A stretch of DNA of 64,000 nucleotides from Paenarthrobacter sp. PH39-S1. Its GTDB lineage: Bacteria > Actinomycetota > Actinomycetes > Actinomycetales > Micrococcaceae. Made by a program: the position numbers and the translations under genes. Shown here in pieces: positions 35,969 to 45,769 of the stretch. The stretch's first letter is position 1; the number at the start of each line of letters is the position of its first letter. The DNA lies in contig NZ_JASISR010000025.1 in assembly GCF_030063245.1 (NCBI RefSeq), positions 1 through 64,000 on the forward strand. The letters are read 5' to 3'. The notes below the pieces were generated by a model. The model was not told the origin of the DNA. It did not search any database and worked only from the letters and a program-made list of their open reading frames with translations.

Positions 35969-37695
35969 TGCTCCGTATCCTTCTGATCAGCCGAACCCAG
36001 CACTGCGGCTAAGGGGCCGGGGGACGAGGGTGTGTGCTGCTGCGCCAGTTCCGGGTGATGCAGATCGAGAGCCGGACGCTCCGACCGGATGCGTGGCAGG
36101 GACGTGAAGTTGTGGCGCGGCGGAGGGCAGGACGTCGCCCACTCCAAGGAGGCACCAAAGCCCCACGGATCGTCCACTTCAACCCGCTTGCTGCTGCGCC
36201 AGGTGATGTAGACATTCCAGAAGAAGGGGATCATGGAGGCGCCGAGGACGAAGGAGGAGATCGTGGAGAACTGATTCATCCAGGTGAAGTTATCCTCCGG
36301 CATGTAGTCCGCGTACCGGCGCGGCATGCCAATCACGCCCAGCCAGTGTTGGATCAGGAAGGTGCCATGGAAACCCATGAAGAGCATCCAGAAGTGGATC
36401 TTGCCGAGCCGCTCGTTGAGCATCTTGCCCGTCCACTTGGGCCACCAGAAGTAGAATCCAGCGAACATCGCGAAGACCACGGTGCCGAATACAACGTAGT
36501 GGAAATGCGCCACCACGAAGTATGTGTCCGACACATGGAAGTCCAGCGGCGGAGAGGCCAGAATGATACCCGTCAGACCGCCGAACAGGAATGTCACCAG
36601 GAAACCAAGGCTCCACAGCATCGGCGTTTCGAACGTCAGCGAACCGCGCCAGAGCGTGCCTATCCAGTTGAAGAACTTCACACCTGTTGGGACCGCAATC
36701 AGCATGGTCATGAACGAGAAGAAGGGCAGCAGAACCGACCCAGTCACGTACATGTGGTGTGCCCACACCGTCACGGATAGCGCGGCAATGGCAATGGTCG
36801 CATAGACAATGCCCTTATAGCCGAAGATCGGTTTACGGCTGAAGACGGGGAAGATTTCCGACACGATCCCGAAGAACGGCAGGGCGATGATATAGACCTC
36901 AGGGTGCCCAAAGAACCAGAACAGGTGCTGCCAGAGCACGGCTCCGCCGTTTTCCGGATCAAAGATATGGGCACCGAACCGCCTGTCCGCGCCGAGTGCG
37001 AAGAGAGCTGCCGCCAGGGGCGGGAAGGCCATCATGACCAGGATGGCGGTGATCAGCGTATTCCAGGTGAAGATGGGCATCCGCCACATGGTCATACCCG
37101 GGGCACGCATGCAGATGATGGTCGTAATGAAGTTGACGGAGCCGAGGATGGTGCCGAACCCGGAAAGGGCGAGCCCGAAAACCCACAAGTCACCGCCGAC
37201 GCCCGGGCTGAACGTCGTATTGGACAGCGGCGCGTAGGCGAACCAGCCGAAGGACGCAGCACCCTGCGGCGTGATAAAGCCCGACACCGCAATGGTGCTG
37301 CCGAAGAGGAAAAACCAGAAGGCCAAGGCGTTGAGGCGCGGGAAGGCAACGTCCGGCGCCCCAATCTGCAGCGGCATGATCACATTCGCGAAACCGGCGA
37401 AGAGGGGTGTGGCGAACATCAGCAGCATCACGGTGCCGTGCATGGTGAACAGCTGGTTGTATTGCTCTTTGGTCTGCAGAATCTGCATGCCCGGCTCAAA
37501 CAGCTCGGCACGGATCAGCAGGGCCATCACGCCGCCCAGGCAGAAGAAGACGAATGAAGCGATCAGGTACATGTACCCGATGGTCTTGTGGTCAGTTGAG
37601 GTGATCCAGTTGACGACGATGCGTCCTTTGGAAACCGGTACCACCCGCGGTGCCAGCGTTGCGGCCTCGGTCGCGGAATACTCGTAGGTCGACAT
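35965..37695 (-). CDS. ctaD: Cytochrome c oxidase subunit I
   Basis: 576 aa, the catalytic subunit. About twelve helices are present. The Cu-B/heme a3 site is visible in [18 protein letters not shown] with the cross-linked His-Tyr pair, the following [10 protein letters not shown], and the heme ligands in [14 protein letters not shown]-type sequence (here [20 protein letters not shown]). It also has the proton-channel segment [20 protein letters not shown]. It is the second gene of ctaC-ctaD-ctaF, 11 bases after ctaC. Confidence 0.96.
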   Translation of the reverse strand: MSTYEYSATEAATLAPRVVPVSKGRIVVNWITSTDHKTIGYMYLIASFVFFCLGGVMALLIRAELFEPGMQILQTKEQYNQLFTMHGTVMLLMFATPLFAGFANVIMPLQIGAPDVAFPRLNALAFWFFLFGSTIAVSGFITPQGAASFGWFAYAPLSNTTFSPGVGGDLWVFGLALSGFGTILGSVNFITTIICMRAPGMTMWRMPIFTWNTLITAILVMMAFPPLAAALFALGADRRFGAHIFDPENGGAVLWQHLFWFFGHPEVYIIALPFFGIVSEIFPVFSRKPIFGYKGIVYATIAIAALSVTVWAHHMYVTGSVLLPFFSFMTMLIAVPTGVKFFNWIGTLWRGSLTFETPMLWSLGFLVTFLFGGLTGIILASPPLDFHVSDTYFVVAHFHYVVFGTVVFAMFAGFYFWWPKWTGKMLNERLGKIHFWMLFMGFHGTFLIQHWLGVIGMPRRYADYMPEDNFTWMNQFSTISSFVLGASMIPFFWNVYITWRSSKRVEVDDPWGFGASLEWATSCPPPRHNFTSLPRIRSERPALDLHHPELAQQHTPSSPGPLAAVLGSADQKDTEQ

Positions 37696-37706
37696 TTTCC
37701 GCCCCC

Positions 37707-38591
37707 TTACTTTTGGTTCAGATTTGGATTGCGGTCGTACTTATTATCAAGCGTACCGGTGAAGCCGGCCGTTTTCAGGCTCGCTAAGTGCTGCTGGAAG
37801 TCCGTTTCGGAGACCACCTTGACGCGGAACAGCATTTCGGAGTGGTATTCACCGCAGAGTTCGGCGCACTTGCCGTCGTAGGTGCCGATCGCCGTGGGTG
37901 TAAGGGTCAGATAGTTCGTTTTGCCGGGAATGACATCCAGCTTGCGCAGGAAGGCCGGAACCCAGAACGAGTGGATCACGTCGCGCGAATTCAACTGCAG
38001 TTCCACCGATTTGTTCACCGGCAGGTACAGCGTGGGCAACGTGTTTTGGTCTACCGGGGATCCGTCCAGATGGATCTGGGTACCGCCCTCGTAGACGCTT
38101 TCCTTGATGTCGTTGCCCGAGATGTCGGGGCGTGAAACGTAGTTGAAGTCCCAGGACCACTGCTTGCCGCGCACATCGATGGTAACGGCCGGGGCGGGAT
38201 CGCGGGCGTCAAGCGACTGCTGGTCCACGTCCGTGAAATAGAAGAACACCATCACCATGAACAGCGGAATGACCACGTAGAAGATTTCCAGCGGCAGGTT
38301 ATAACTGATCTGCCGCGGGAAACCCACGGTATTCTTCCGCCGGCGATACGCAATAATGCACCAAATCATCAGGCCCCAAGTAATGAGACCGACAATCATG
38401 ACCGTGATCCACGAATTGACCCACAGGTCTATAACCCGGCCGGTGTGGTTCGTGACATTACGCTGGGACGGCAACCAGCCGTTTTTCGACTCTGCGGTAC
38501 ATCCAGTCAAAGCCAACGCGCCAATGATGAGCAATCCGGTTATCGGAATGAACTTTGCACGTCGGCTGCCGGTACGGTCCTGCGAACTCAC
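37707..38591 (-). CDS. ctaC: Cytochrome c oxidase subunit II (CuA lipoprotein)
   Basis: About 294 aa. A lipobox ([10 protein letters not shown], cysteine 31) anchors the mature protein, followed by two helices ([39 protein letters not shown]). The CuA-binding end reads [18 protein letters not shown], with both cysteines, histidine and methionine in place; [13 protein letters not shown] supplies the other histidine. It receives electrons from QcrC. GTG 38591 after GAGGAAGGG is preferred to the open frame reaching 38729. Confidence 0.94.
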   Translation of the reverse strand: MSSQDRTGSRRAKFIPITGLLIIGALALTGCTAESKNGWLPSQRNVTNHTGRVIDLWVNSWITVMIVGLITWGLMIWCIIAYRRRKNTVGFPRQISYNLPLEIFYVVIPLFMVMVFFYFTDVDQQSLDARDPAPAVTIDVRGKQWSWDFNYVSRPDISGNDIKESVYEGGTQIHLDGSPVDQNTLPTLYLPVNKSVELQLNSRDVIHSFWVPAFLRKLDVIPGKTNYLTLTPTAIGTYDGKCAELCGEYHSEMLFRVKVVSETDFQQHLASLKTAGFTGTLDNKYDRNPNLNQK

Positions 38592-38801
38592 AGACGGCCC
38601 TTCCTCTTGGTGCTCCAAGCGGCATCCGGCCGCAGGTGCGAATCTTGGTTTACTACTCGTTGTAGAGCTTACCGCCCACGCACAGGAAAATGTGCATATG
38701 TCCCCCGTGGGTCGGCGCGGTTCGGCCAACGTTATGCCGCGACGCTCTTGAGCCTAGTAGTTTTTGCGGAGCACTGTGGTTCTGCCGGGCCGGGCGGGAC
38801 A

Positions 38802-39185
38802 TTAGTGGAATGAATCCCCGCAGGCGCAGGAACCGCCCGCATTCGGGTTATCAATGGTAAAGCCCTGCTTCGAGATGGTGTCCTCGAAGTCAATGGCGGC
38901 GCCGTCCAAATAGGGCACGCTCATTTTGTCGATGACAACTTCCACTCCGTCAAAGTCGCGGACGGCGTCGCCGTCGAGCAGCCGCTCATCGAAGTACAGC
39001 TGATAGATCAGCCCGGAGCATCCACCGGGCTGCACGGCTACCCGCAGACGCAGATCGGTGCGCCCTTCCTGCTCGAGCAGGCTGCGGACTTTGCCGGCGG
39101 CGACATCGGTGAGGTTCACACCGTGTACCTGCGGCTCCGTGGACAAATCTGAGGTGGTGGTCTCTTCGGGGGTCGTGGTGCTCAT
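38802..39185 (-). CDS. erpA: A-type iron-sulfur carrier (HesB/IscA/ErpA family)
   Basis: 127 aa. The three conserved cysteines are present: QPGGCSGLIYQLYF, then GGSCACGDSFH at the end. The N-terminal 20 residues are a threonine-rich tail common in actinobacteria. It passes Fe-S clusters to target proteins. Its place upstream of ctaC in the same direction fits the usual actinobacterial order, where it supports the Rieske protein and other Fe-S enzymes. Confidence 0.9.
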   Translation of the reverse strand: MSTTTPEETTTSDLSTEPQVHGVNLTDVAAGKVRSLLEQEGRTDLRLRVAVQPGGCSGLIYQLYFDERLLDGDAVRDFDGVEVVIDKMSVPYLDGAAIDFEDTISKQGFTIDNPNAGGSCACGDSFH

Positions 39186-39385
39186 GGTTATTCCTAACGT
39201 GGGTGACTATTACATGCTACGTCCGGCGCTACACCGCCCGTAACCGTTGAAACCTGTTTTCTGCGCAATCTGTTCCCGTGGCGCCCTGTCCCGCGGGACC
39301 GCACCCCCCTTGCAGCGCCGGGCGCGGATCGCTTTACCGCTCCGGCCCGGCGATTCCTTGCTCTGCGCCGCTCACCGCTTCGCCA

Positions 39386-40831
39386 TTAAGATTCGCCGTT
39401 TAGCGTCGCCAGCAGCAGCGCCTCGGCCAGAATGGCGTGTTCAAAATCCCCAAGGTGAAGCGACTCGTTCGCGCTGTGCGCCCTGGAATCCGGGTCCTCG
39501 ACGCCGGTGATCAGGATCTGGGCGGCAGGAAACAACTCCTGCAGGTCAGGAATGAACGGGATGGAGCCGCCCATTCCGCTCTGTACCGGGCGGACCCCCC
39601 AAGATGTGCCCAGCGCCCACAGTGCGTCCCGGGCCGCGGACCCCTCGGTGTCGGCGGCGAAGGCCTGGCCCTGCTCCCCCGGGGTGAAGGTCACCTGCGC
39701 ACCGAAGGGTGCATGCTGGTCCAGATGACGGCGGACGGACTCCATGGCTTCCCCGGTGTCCTGCCCCGGCGCCAGCCGCAAACTGAACTTCGCCCGCGCC
39801 CACGGCAGCAGCGTATTCGAACTCAGGGCCACGGACGGCACGTCCATGCCGATGATCGACAAAGCGGGTTTCGTCCACAGCCGGGACGTTAGCGAACCCG
39901 TCCCGGCGAGCCGCACGCCCTTTAGTACGGAAGCGTCCGCCCGGAACGTTTCCTCCGGATAATCGACGTCGGTGTGGTCCACGGCGACAAGGCCCGCAAT
40001 CGCGACCGAGCCGTCGTCGTCGTGCAAGGTGGCAATCAACCGTGACAGCAGGGTGGGCGCATCCAGCACCGGACCGCCGAACATGCCCGAATGTACGGCG
40101 TGTTCGAGCACGCGGACCTCGATGGTCCCGTCCACCAGCCCGCGCAGACTGGTTGTCAGAGACGGGACGCCCACCGCCCAGTTCCCAGAATCCGCCACGA
40201 CGATCACATCGGCCCGGAGCTCGTCCTGATAGGTCTCCAGGAAGGTCCGGAACGTGGGCGAACCCGCCTCTTCCTCGCCCTCGATGAACAAGGTGACACC
40301 CAGCCCGAAATCATCCCCCAGGACCTCGCTCACTGCCCGAAGCGCGCCGATGTGCGCCAGAATTCCGGCCTTGTCATCCGCGCTTCCCCGGCCAAAGAGC
40401 CGGCCGTCCCGCTCCACGGCGGTAAACGGCGGGGAGTCCCACAGCGCGGCCTCGCCGGGCGGCTGCACATCGTGATGGGCGTACAGCAGGATGGTTGCTT
40501 TGCCCGGCAGCGGTGGGCGGCGGGCGACGACGGCGGGTCCGCCGGCGGTCCCGTCCGCCTTGGGAACGCGCAGAACGCGGACGTCCTCCAGGCCGAACGA
40601 ACGGATCAGGGCGGCGACGGCCGCGGCACTGCGGTCAAGTTCCGCGGGATCAAAGGCATCCCAGGCGATGCCGGGGATGCCGACCAGATCCACCAGCTTC
40701 GCCACGGTGGCCCGGAAGTCCCGCTTGACGCTGCCGCGCAAGGCGTCGACGTCGGCCCCAGGGCGGCTTGCGGTGGCCGCCACTGCCTCGGTCGGGATAT
40801 TCGAATCGGTCGTTTCGGGATCTTCATTCAT
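39386..40831 (-). CDS. M20-family dipeptidase
   Basis: About 481 aa. The metal site is clear: ILLYAHHDVQPPGE (His and Asp), GRGSADDKAGILAHI (bridging Asp), FIEGEEEAGSPT (catalytic Glu and ligand) and IVVADSGNW. The dimerisation lid runs from about residue 215 to 375. The C-terminal HSANESLHLGDFEHA supplies the last histidine. It hydrolyses dipeptides or similar small amides in the cytoplasm. ATG 40831 (MNEDPETTDS) is chosen over 40867. The 200 bases between it and erpA hold no recognised gene. Confidence 0.92.
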   Translation of the reverse strand: MNEDPETTDSNIPTEAVAATASRPGADVDALRGSVKRDFRATVAKLVDLVGIPGIAWDAFDPAELDRSAAAVAALIRSFGLEDVRVLRVPKADGTAGGPAVVARRPPLPGKATILLYAHHDVQPPGEAALWDSPPFTAVERDGRLFGRGSADDKAGILAHIGALRAVSEVLGDDFGLGVTLFIEGEEEAGSPTFRTFLETYQDELRADVIVVADSGNWAVGVPSLTTSLRGLVDGTIEVRVLEHAVHSGMFGGPVLDAPTLLSRLIATLHDDDGSVAIAGLVAVDHTDVDYPEETFRADASVLKGVRLAGTGSLTSRLWTKPALSIIGMDVPSVALSSNTLLPWARAKFSLRLAPGQDTGEAMESVRRHLDQHAPFGAQVTFTPGEQGQAFAADTEGSAARDALWALGTSWGVRPVQSGMGGSIPFIPDLQELFPAAQILITGVEDPDSRAHSANESLHLGDFEHAILAEALLLATLNGES

Positions 40832-40936
40832 GAGCGCCACCCTACCCGGGCCCGATAGGGCGGCCAAGATGGGCGCAGCCGGGCGTCGTCCGCCTGGCCG
40901 TCAACCCCCGGGGCGTAAGCAGGGTATTCTAAGGTG

Positions 40937-41542
40937 GTGTTTGGACGTAAAAAAGATGCCCCCTCAGCCCAGTCCGTCGCCGATGAACTCGCTGCGCAGG
41001 CAGCCGCCCGGCCGACCAACCCGCAGGCGGCCAAAGGCACGCCCACTCCGACCCGTAGGGAAAGGGAAGCCGCCAACCAGCGTCCGCTCGTTCCCAACGA
41101 CCGCGGGGCGGCGAAGGTGGCCCAGCGCGACGCCCGCAGGGAAGATCAAGCCCGGATGCGCCGCGCCCTGGACACCGGTGAAGAGCGTTTCCTGCCGGTC
41201 CGCGACAAGGGCCCGCAGAAGCGCTTTGCGCGCGATTTCGTGGATTCACGTTTCAGCCTCGGTGAATATGTGATGTTCGCGGCGCTTGCCATTGTGATCT
41301 TGTCCTTGGTGGTTCCGGTGACCAGCAATACGCAGATCATCGTGTTCGGCATCTTCTGGGTCATGGTGCTTGCCGTGGCCGTCGATTCGGTGTTCCTCTC
41401 CCGCAAACTCAAGCGGCGGCTCCGCGAGAAGTTCGGTTCCGTTGATTCCGGGGTCACCTGGTATGGCACCATGCGCTCATTGCAGTTCCGGCGGCTGCGG
41501 CTGCCCAAACCACTGGTCAAGCGCGGCCAAGCGGTTAAATAG
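40937..41542 (+). CDS. DUF3043 membrane protein
   Basis: About 201 aa. A basic, alanine-rich soluble N-terminus (TPTRREREAANQRPLVPNDR; KRFARDFVDSRFSLGEYVMF) is followed by two helices (AALAIVILSLVVPVTSNTQI; IVFGIFWVMVLAVAVDSVFL) and a basic tail. This is the actinobacteria-specific DUF3043, function unknown. GTG 40934 and GTG 40937 are both possible. It is divergent from the dipeptidase with about 105 bases between. Confidence 0.88.
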   Translation: MFGRKKDAPSAQSVADELAAQAAARPTNPQAAKGTPTPTRREREAANQRPLVPNDRGAAKVAQRDARREDQARMRRALDTGEERFLPVRDKGPQKRFARDFVDSRFSLGEYVMFAALAIVILSLVVPVTSNTQIIVFGIFWVMVLAVAVDSVFLSRKLKRRLREKFGSVDSGVTWYGTMRSLQFRRLRLPKPLVKRGQAVK

Positions 41543-41642
41543 GGTCAAGAGGTTAAATTAGGTTCCGCCTAAAGGGGCCCGATACTCCGGCGGCTGTCCC
41601 TATCCGACACGTATCGTCCGAGTAACTTGTAACGGTCCGCTG

Positions 41643-42184
41643 TCACGTCGGCGACAAAATCCCGGCGAGAATGACCCGCCGTTCCCGGTAGCGGATGGCC
41701 AGCGGGAAATCTTCGGTATACCCATTCCCACCCAGGCATCCCGCGGCCTCATGCGGGTGGTTCGGCCCGCGTTTGCAGACCCAGAACTTGGCGACCGCCG
41801 TCGCAAGGCGACGGAACGCGCGTTCGGTGGGGCCGCCGTCGTCGATAAGGGCCCGCATCAGGCGCATGCTTACCACGGCCCTAGCGGCCTCTGACTCCAG
41901 CGCCACGCCGCGGCCCGTGCGGTCGTCGCGGCCGCGCCGGGGTCGGCCCACGCCGACGTATGCGCGCCGGCGGCCACGGCGTGGCCGATGATGCGCTGGT
42001 AGGACGAGTGGTGCTCCACTTCGTCAATCCGCCGCCCGTATTTGCTGTACACGGTCAGCGGGACGTTCGCCGTAAACTCGTTGATTGTCCACCCGCGGCG
42101 GCGGCTGGTTGAAGACCAGTCGGGTTGGCCCGGGCTATTGCATCGCGGAAACCGTGGCGAAGGGCCGGCATCGGTGGCGGTCAT
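41643..42184 (-). pseudogene. AidB-like acyl-CoA dehydrogenase, shattered remnant
   Basis: An ATG at 42184 opens a frame whose recognisable part is KYGRRIDEVEHHSSYQRIIG then AVAAGAHTSAWADP, the N-terminal region of AidB/isovaleryl-CoA-dehydrogenase-like proteins. A second frame then gives the C-terminal region: ALESEAARAVVSMRLMRALI, FRRLATAVAKFWVCKRGPNH and CLGGNGYTEDFPLAIRYRER. The middle, roughly 250 residues with the FAD and substrate sites, is deleted, and the true end is lost. The gene is dead. Confidence 0.8.
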
Positions 42185-42422
42185 GGGTCGACGTTACGCC
42201 GCCGACTCCAGCGCCGGGTCCAAAATGGACAACGAGGTCCTGTCCGTGGGCACTCAACGCGTAGAAAAGCCAGGGGCGGTATGTCCGTGTTCCTTTCGGC
42301 CTTGGGCCCGGTCCTCCCCCGGCTGGCTGGGTCACTGGAATAAGCGCAGCCATCAGCGCCCCATCATGCGGCGCTATCGTACTGTTCACCGGTATCGTCG
42401 CCGGAGGATGCGCTAGCCGCTA

Positions 42423-43555
42423 GTGTCCTGCGTCGTAAATTCGTTGAATAAGTGTTAAAATTGGTGTATGGCACGCACTGGACGCCCGAAGGCTGAACTG
42501 ATCCTCACCGAGGAAGAACGCGATCAGCTTTCTCGGTGGACCCGCAGGCGCAAGTCCTCCCAGGCCCTGGCGCTGCGTTCGCGGATCGTACTGGCTTGCG
42601 CGGAGGGGATGGCAATCAAGGACGTCGCCACCCAGCTTGGGTGCTCGGCCCCGACGGTGACGAAGTGGCGCTCACGGTTTGTGGAACATCGCCTTGACGG
42701 GCTCAGCGATGATCCACGCCCGGGACGTCCGGCCACGATCACCACCGAGCAGGTTGAAGATATCGTGGTTGCGACCCTGGAAAGCACTCCGGAAAACGCC
42801 ACCCACTGGTCCCGCTCCAAGATGGCCGAACGCGCCGGGTTGTCCAAGTCCACCGTCGGGCGGATCTGGAAGGCCTTTAGCCTTACACCCCACCGCACCG
42901 ACGGGTTCAAACTCTCAAATGACCCGTTCTTCGTGGAGAAGGTCTACGACATCGTGGGCCCTGTACCTGAACCCGCCCGAATCCGCGGTGGTCCTCAGTG
43001 TGGAGGAAATCCCAGGTCCAGGCCCTGTCAAGATCACAACCGGCCTTCCCGATGATGCCGGGCATGCCCGAGAAACGGACCCATGACTATGCCCGGCATG
43101 GCACCACGAGCCTGTTCGCGGCAATGAACGTCGCTGACGGGACAGTGATCGCCTCCACCCACCGCAAGCACCGGGCCGTGGAGTTCAAGAAGTTCCTGGC
43201 CAAGATCGATGCGCAGGTCCCGGTGGGCCTGGACGTGCATATCGTCTGCGACAACTACGGGACGCACAAGAGTCCAACCATTGTGTCCTGGCTTGCCAAG
43301 CACCCGCGGTTCACGATGCACTTCACCCCCACGTACTCGTCCTGGATCAATCAGGTCGAACGGTTGTTTGCCGAAGTGACCCGGGAACTGCTCCAGCGCA
43401 GCGATCACCGCAGCGTACAGACCCTGGAGAAAGATCTGCGCAACTGGATCAAGGGGTGGAACGAGAATCCCAAACCGCTTATCTGGACGAAGACCGCCGA
43501 GGAGATCCTCGAATCACTGGGACGACTATTAAAACGAATTAACGGCGCGAGACAC
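42423..43555. mobile_element. IS630-family insertion sequence, about 1133 bp, transposase frameshifted
   Basis: The ends are imperfect inverted repeats: GTGTCCTGCGTCGTAAATTC at the left and, read inward from 43555, GTGTCTCGCGCCGTTAATTC at the right; 19 of the first 23 bases match. A TA dinucleotide flanks each end (42421-42422 and 43556-43557), as expected for IS630 targets. It lies between the AidB-like remnant and the aldo/keto reductase. Confidence 0.88.
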
Positions 43556-43558
43556 TAG
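42468..43558 (+). pseudogene. IS630-family transposase with two frameshifts
   Basis: Frame 1 (42468 on) encodes the helix-turn-helix half: AEGMAIKDVATQLGCSAPTV and HWSRSKMAERAGLSKSTVGR. At about 42958 an extra C shifts the frame (LYLNPPESAVVLSVEE is read in frame 2). Near 43005 a second shift moves to frame 3, which carries SQVQALSRSQPAFPM, the DDE core HIVCDNYGTHKSPTI and the end SSWINQVERLFAEVTRELLQ. Programmed frameshifting in some IS families happens once at a slippery site. Two shifts inside the catalytic domain look like damage, so the copy is probably immobile without a helper. Confidence 0.85.
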
Positions 43559-43561
43559 GCT
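43556..43561 (+). promoter_or_regulatory. Possible -10 box (TAGGCT) of a leaderless aldo/keto reductase transcript
   Basis: TAGGCT ends 6 bases before the ATG at 43568, and there is no ribosome site between. Actinobacterial leaderless genes have a TANNNT box at this distance. The first two bases are the IS630 target TA, so the insertion split the promoter just upstream of this box and replaced the -35 region with IS sequence. The site is visible; its use is inference. Confidence 0.4.
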
Positions 43562-43567
43562 TGCCGG

Positions 43568-44572
43568 ATGGAATACCGCTACCTTGGCCGGTCCGGCCTG
43601 AAAATCACCGAAATCACGTACGGCAACTGGCTCACGCACGGTTCCCAGATCGAGAACGACGTCGCGGCCTCGTGTGTGCACGCGGCACTGGATGCCGGCA
43701 TCAGCACGTTTGATACCGCCGATGCTTACGCCAACGGCGCCGCCGAGGAAGTCCTCGGCACAGCGTTGAAAGGCCAGCGGCGGGAATCACTGGAAGTCTT
43801 CACGAAGGTCTACTGGCCGGTGGGGCCTAAGGGCCCCAACGACACCGGGCTGTCCCGGAAGCACATTATGGAGGGCATCAATGGCTCTCTGCGCCGCCTC
43901 CAGATGGACTACGTGGATCTCTATCAGGCCCACCGCTATGACCATGAGACACCCTTGGAAGAGACCATCCAGGCCTTTGCCGACGTCGTCCGTGCCGGCA
44001 AGGCGCTGTACATCGGCGTATCCGAATGGTCCGCACAGCAGCTGCGCGATGGCCAGGCACTCGCCAAAGAGGCAGGATTCGCCATCGTGTCCAATCAGCC
44101 GCAGTACTCTGCGCTGTGGAGGGTGATCGAGGCCGAGGTGGTTCCGGCGTCGAAGGAGCTGGGCATCTCACAGGTGGTCTGGTCGCCGATGGCACAGGGA
44201 GTGCTATCCGGAAAGTATCTGCCGGGCCAGCCGGCTCCGGAGGGGTCCCGGGCAACCGATGAAAAGGGCGGCCAAAACACGATCTCCGGATTCATGGCCG
44301 ACGATGTGCTCACCCGGGTGCAGAAGCTGCGGCCGATCGCCGATGAGCTGGGGCTGAAGATGTCCCAGCTTGCCATTGCCTGGGTGCTGGCGAATCCGAA
44401 TGTCGCAACGGCCCTGGTCGGGGCGTCGCGTCCGGAGCAGGTGGCCGAGAATGTAAGGGCTTCCGGGGTGAAGATCCCTGCGGAGCAGATGTCCCGCATC
44501 GACGACGCCCTCGGCACCAGCGTGGAGCGGGATCCGGCCAAGACCCAAAGCCCCGGGACGCGCGTGGCTTAA
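43568..44572 (+). CDS. Aldo/keto reductase (Kv-beta-like group)
   Basis: 334 aa TIM-barrel NADPH oxidoreductase. The catalytic tetrad is in place: Asp and Tyr in FDTADAYANG, Lys in EVFTKVYWPVG and His in DLYQAHRYDHE. The cofactor end reads WVLANPNVATALVGASRPEQ. The sequence resembles the potassium-channel-beta-like AKR branch (MEYRYLGRSGLKITEITYG). Its stop overlaps the pyrD stop by four bases from the other strand. The IS630 element ends 12 bases before the ATG. Confidence 0.9.
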   Translation: MEYRYLGRSGLKITEITYGNWLTHGSQIENDVAASCVHAALDAGISTFDTADAYANGAAEEVLGTALKGQRRESLEVFTKVYWPVGPKGPNDTGLSRKHIMEGINGSLRRLQMDYVDLYQAHRYDHETPLEETIQAFADVVRAGKALYIGVSEWSAQQLRDGQALAKEAGFAIVSNQPQYSALWRVIEAEVVPASKELGISQVVWSPMAQGVLSGKYLPGQPAPEGSRATDEKGGQNTISGFMADDVLTRVQKLRPIADELGLKMSQLAIAWVLANPNVATALVGASRPEQVAENVRASGVKIPAEQMSRIDDALGTSVERDPAKTQSPGTRVA

Positions 44573-45642
44573 AATCTCCGCTTCCGGGCGGCCAGCTGCT
44601 TGTTGATCCTGGCCGCCCAGAACGGACCCTCGTAGAGAAACGCCGTATAGCCCTGAACCAGTGAAGCGCCGGCATCCAGCCGCTCCTGCACCTCGTGGGC
44701 GTTCTCCACTCCCCCCACCGAAATCAGGGTCAGGCGTTCCCCCGCCGCTGCCTTCACACGTTTAAGCACGGCCAGTGAGCGCTGTTTAAGCGGCGCTCCG
44801 GAGAGGCCGCCGGCCCCGCAGTCGGCAACCTTCGCCGAGCCAGAGATCAGGCCGGCGCGGGCTATCGTGGTGTTGGTGCAGATGATGCCGTCGAGCTGCA
44901 GATCAAGCGCCAACCGCGCCACGTCGTCAATGTCCTCATCGGAGAGGTCCGGGGCAATCTTCACCAGCAGCGGCACATGCCGGCCGGCCGCTCCGTCCGC
45001 CGCCTCCCGCACGCCCACCAGCAGCGGCCGCAGCGATTCAACATTCTGCAGCAGCCGAAGCCCGGGCGTATTCGGTGAGCTGACGTTAACCACCAGATAA
45101 TCCGCCGACGGCGCCATGGCGCGTGCGCTGATCAGGTAATCCTGCAGCGCGTCGGCGAGATCAACGTTCTTTGTCTTACCGATATTGACGCCGATCAACG
45201 GCCGCCGTGTGGGGTACCGTCGTTCCAGCCGGCGCCGCGCGGTCTTCAGCCGCGGCGCGACGGCCGAGGCGCCGTCGTTATTAAAGCCCATCCTGTTGAT
45301 CACCGCACGGTCCTCAACCAGGCGGAACAGCCGCGGCCGGGGGTTCCCGGGCTGGGCGGCCCCGGTGATGGTTCCGACCTCGATGTGGCCGAACCCCAGA
45401 TCCGCGAGGGCCTCGATCCCGAGCCCTTCCTTGTCGAATCCGGCAGCCAGCCCAAACGGCGACGGAAAGGTCAGCCCCATGGCCTCCGTCTGCAGGGCAA
45501 GCGGCGGCCGGGTCAGGGCGCGCAGCACCGTCCCCGTACCCGCCGTATGGGCGGCTTTGATCAGGGAAAATCCGATTCTGTGGGCGCGTTCGGCGTCCAT
45601 CCAGGAGAAGCAGACGCGGAAAAAGGTCGGGTAGAGGCGCAT
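44569..45642 (-). CDS. pyrD: Dihydroorotate dehydrogenase (quinone), class 2
   Basis: 357 aa from ATG 45642. The N-terminal membrane-associating helices (MRLYPTFFRVCFSWMDAERA) mark the quinone-linked form. The FMN and orotate sites are visible in FGLAAGFDKEGLGIEALADL, INRMGFNNDGASAV, VNVSSPNTPGLR (class 2 catalytic serine) and TLISVGGVENAHEVQERLDA. It oxidises dihydroorotate to orotate in pyrimidine synthesis. It is separate from the other pyr genes, as is usual in this group. Confidence 0.94.
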   Translation of the reverse strand: MRLYPTFFRVCFSWMDAERAHRIGFSLIKAAHTAGTGTVLRALTRPPLALQTEAMGLTFPSPFGLAAGFDKEGLGIEALADLGFGHIEVGTITGAAQPGNPRPRLFRLVEDRAVINRMGFNNDGASAVAPRLKTARRRLERRYPTRRPLIGVNIGKTKNVDLADALQDYLISARAMAPSADYLVVNVSSPNTPGLRLLQNVESLRPLLVGVREAADGAAGRHVPLLVKIAPDLSDEDIDDVARLALDLQLDGIICTNTTIARAGLISGSAKVADCGAGGLSGAPLKQRSLAVLKRVKAAAGERLTLISVGGVENAHEVQERLDAGASLVQGYTAFLYEGPFWAARINKQLAARKRRF

Positions 45643-45769
45643 GGTTACCAGTTTTCCGTCTCCGGACGTCAACTCCAAACCGCTCGCCGCCGCGGCGTCC
45701 TTGCTGCTGCGCCGCTTGCTGCCGCGTGCTGCAGGAACGGGCTGCAGGAACGGGCATTAGCATTGCCCC

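Noticed and set aside
36904-37557. 217-codon plus-strand frame inside ctaD
   Set aside because: Antisense shadow of ctaD, rich in Glu/Arg/Gly without domain features.
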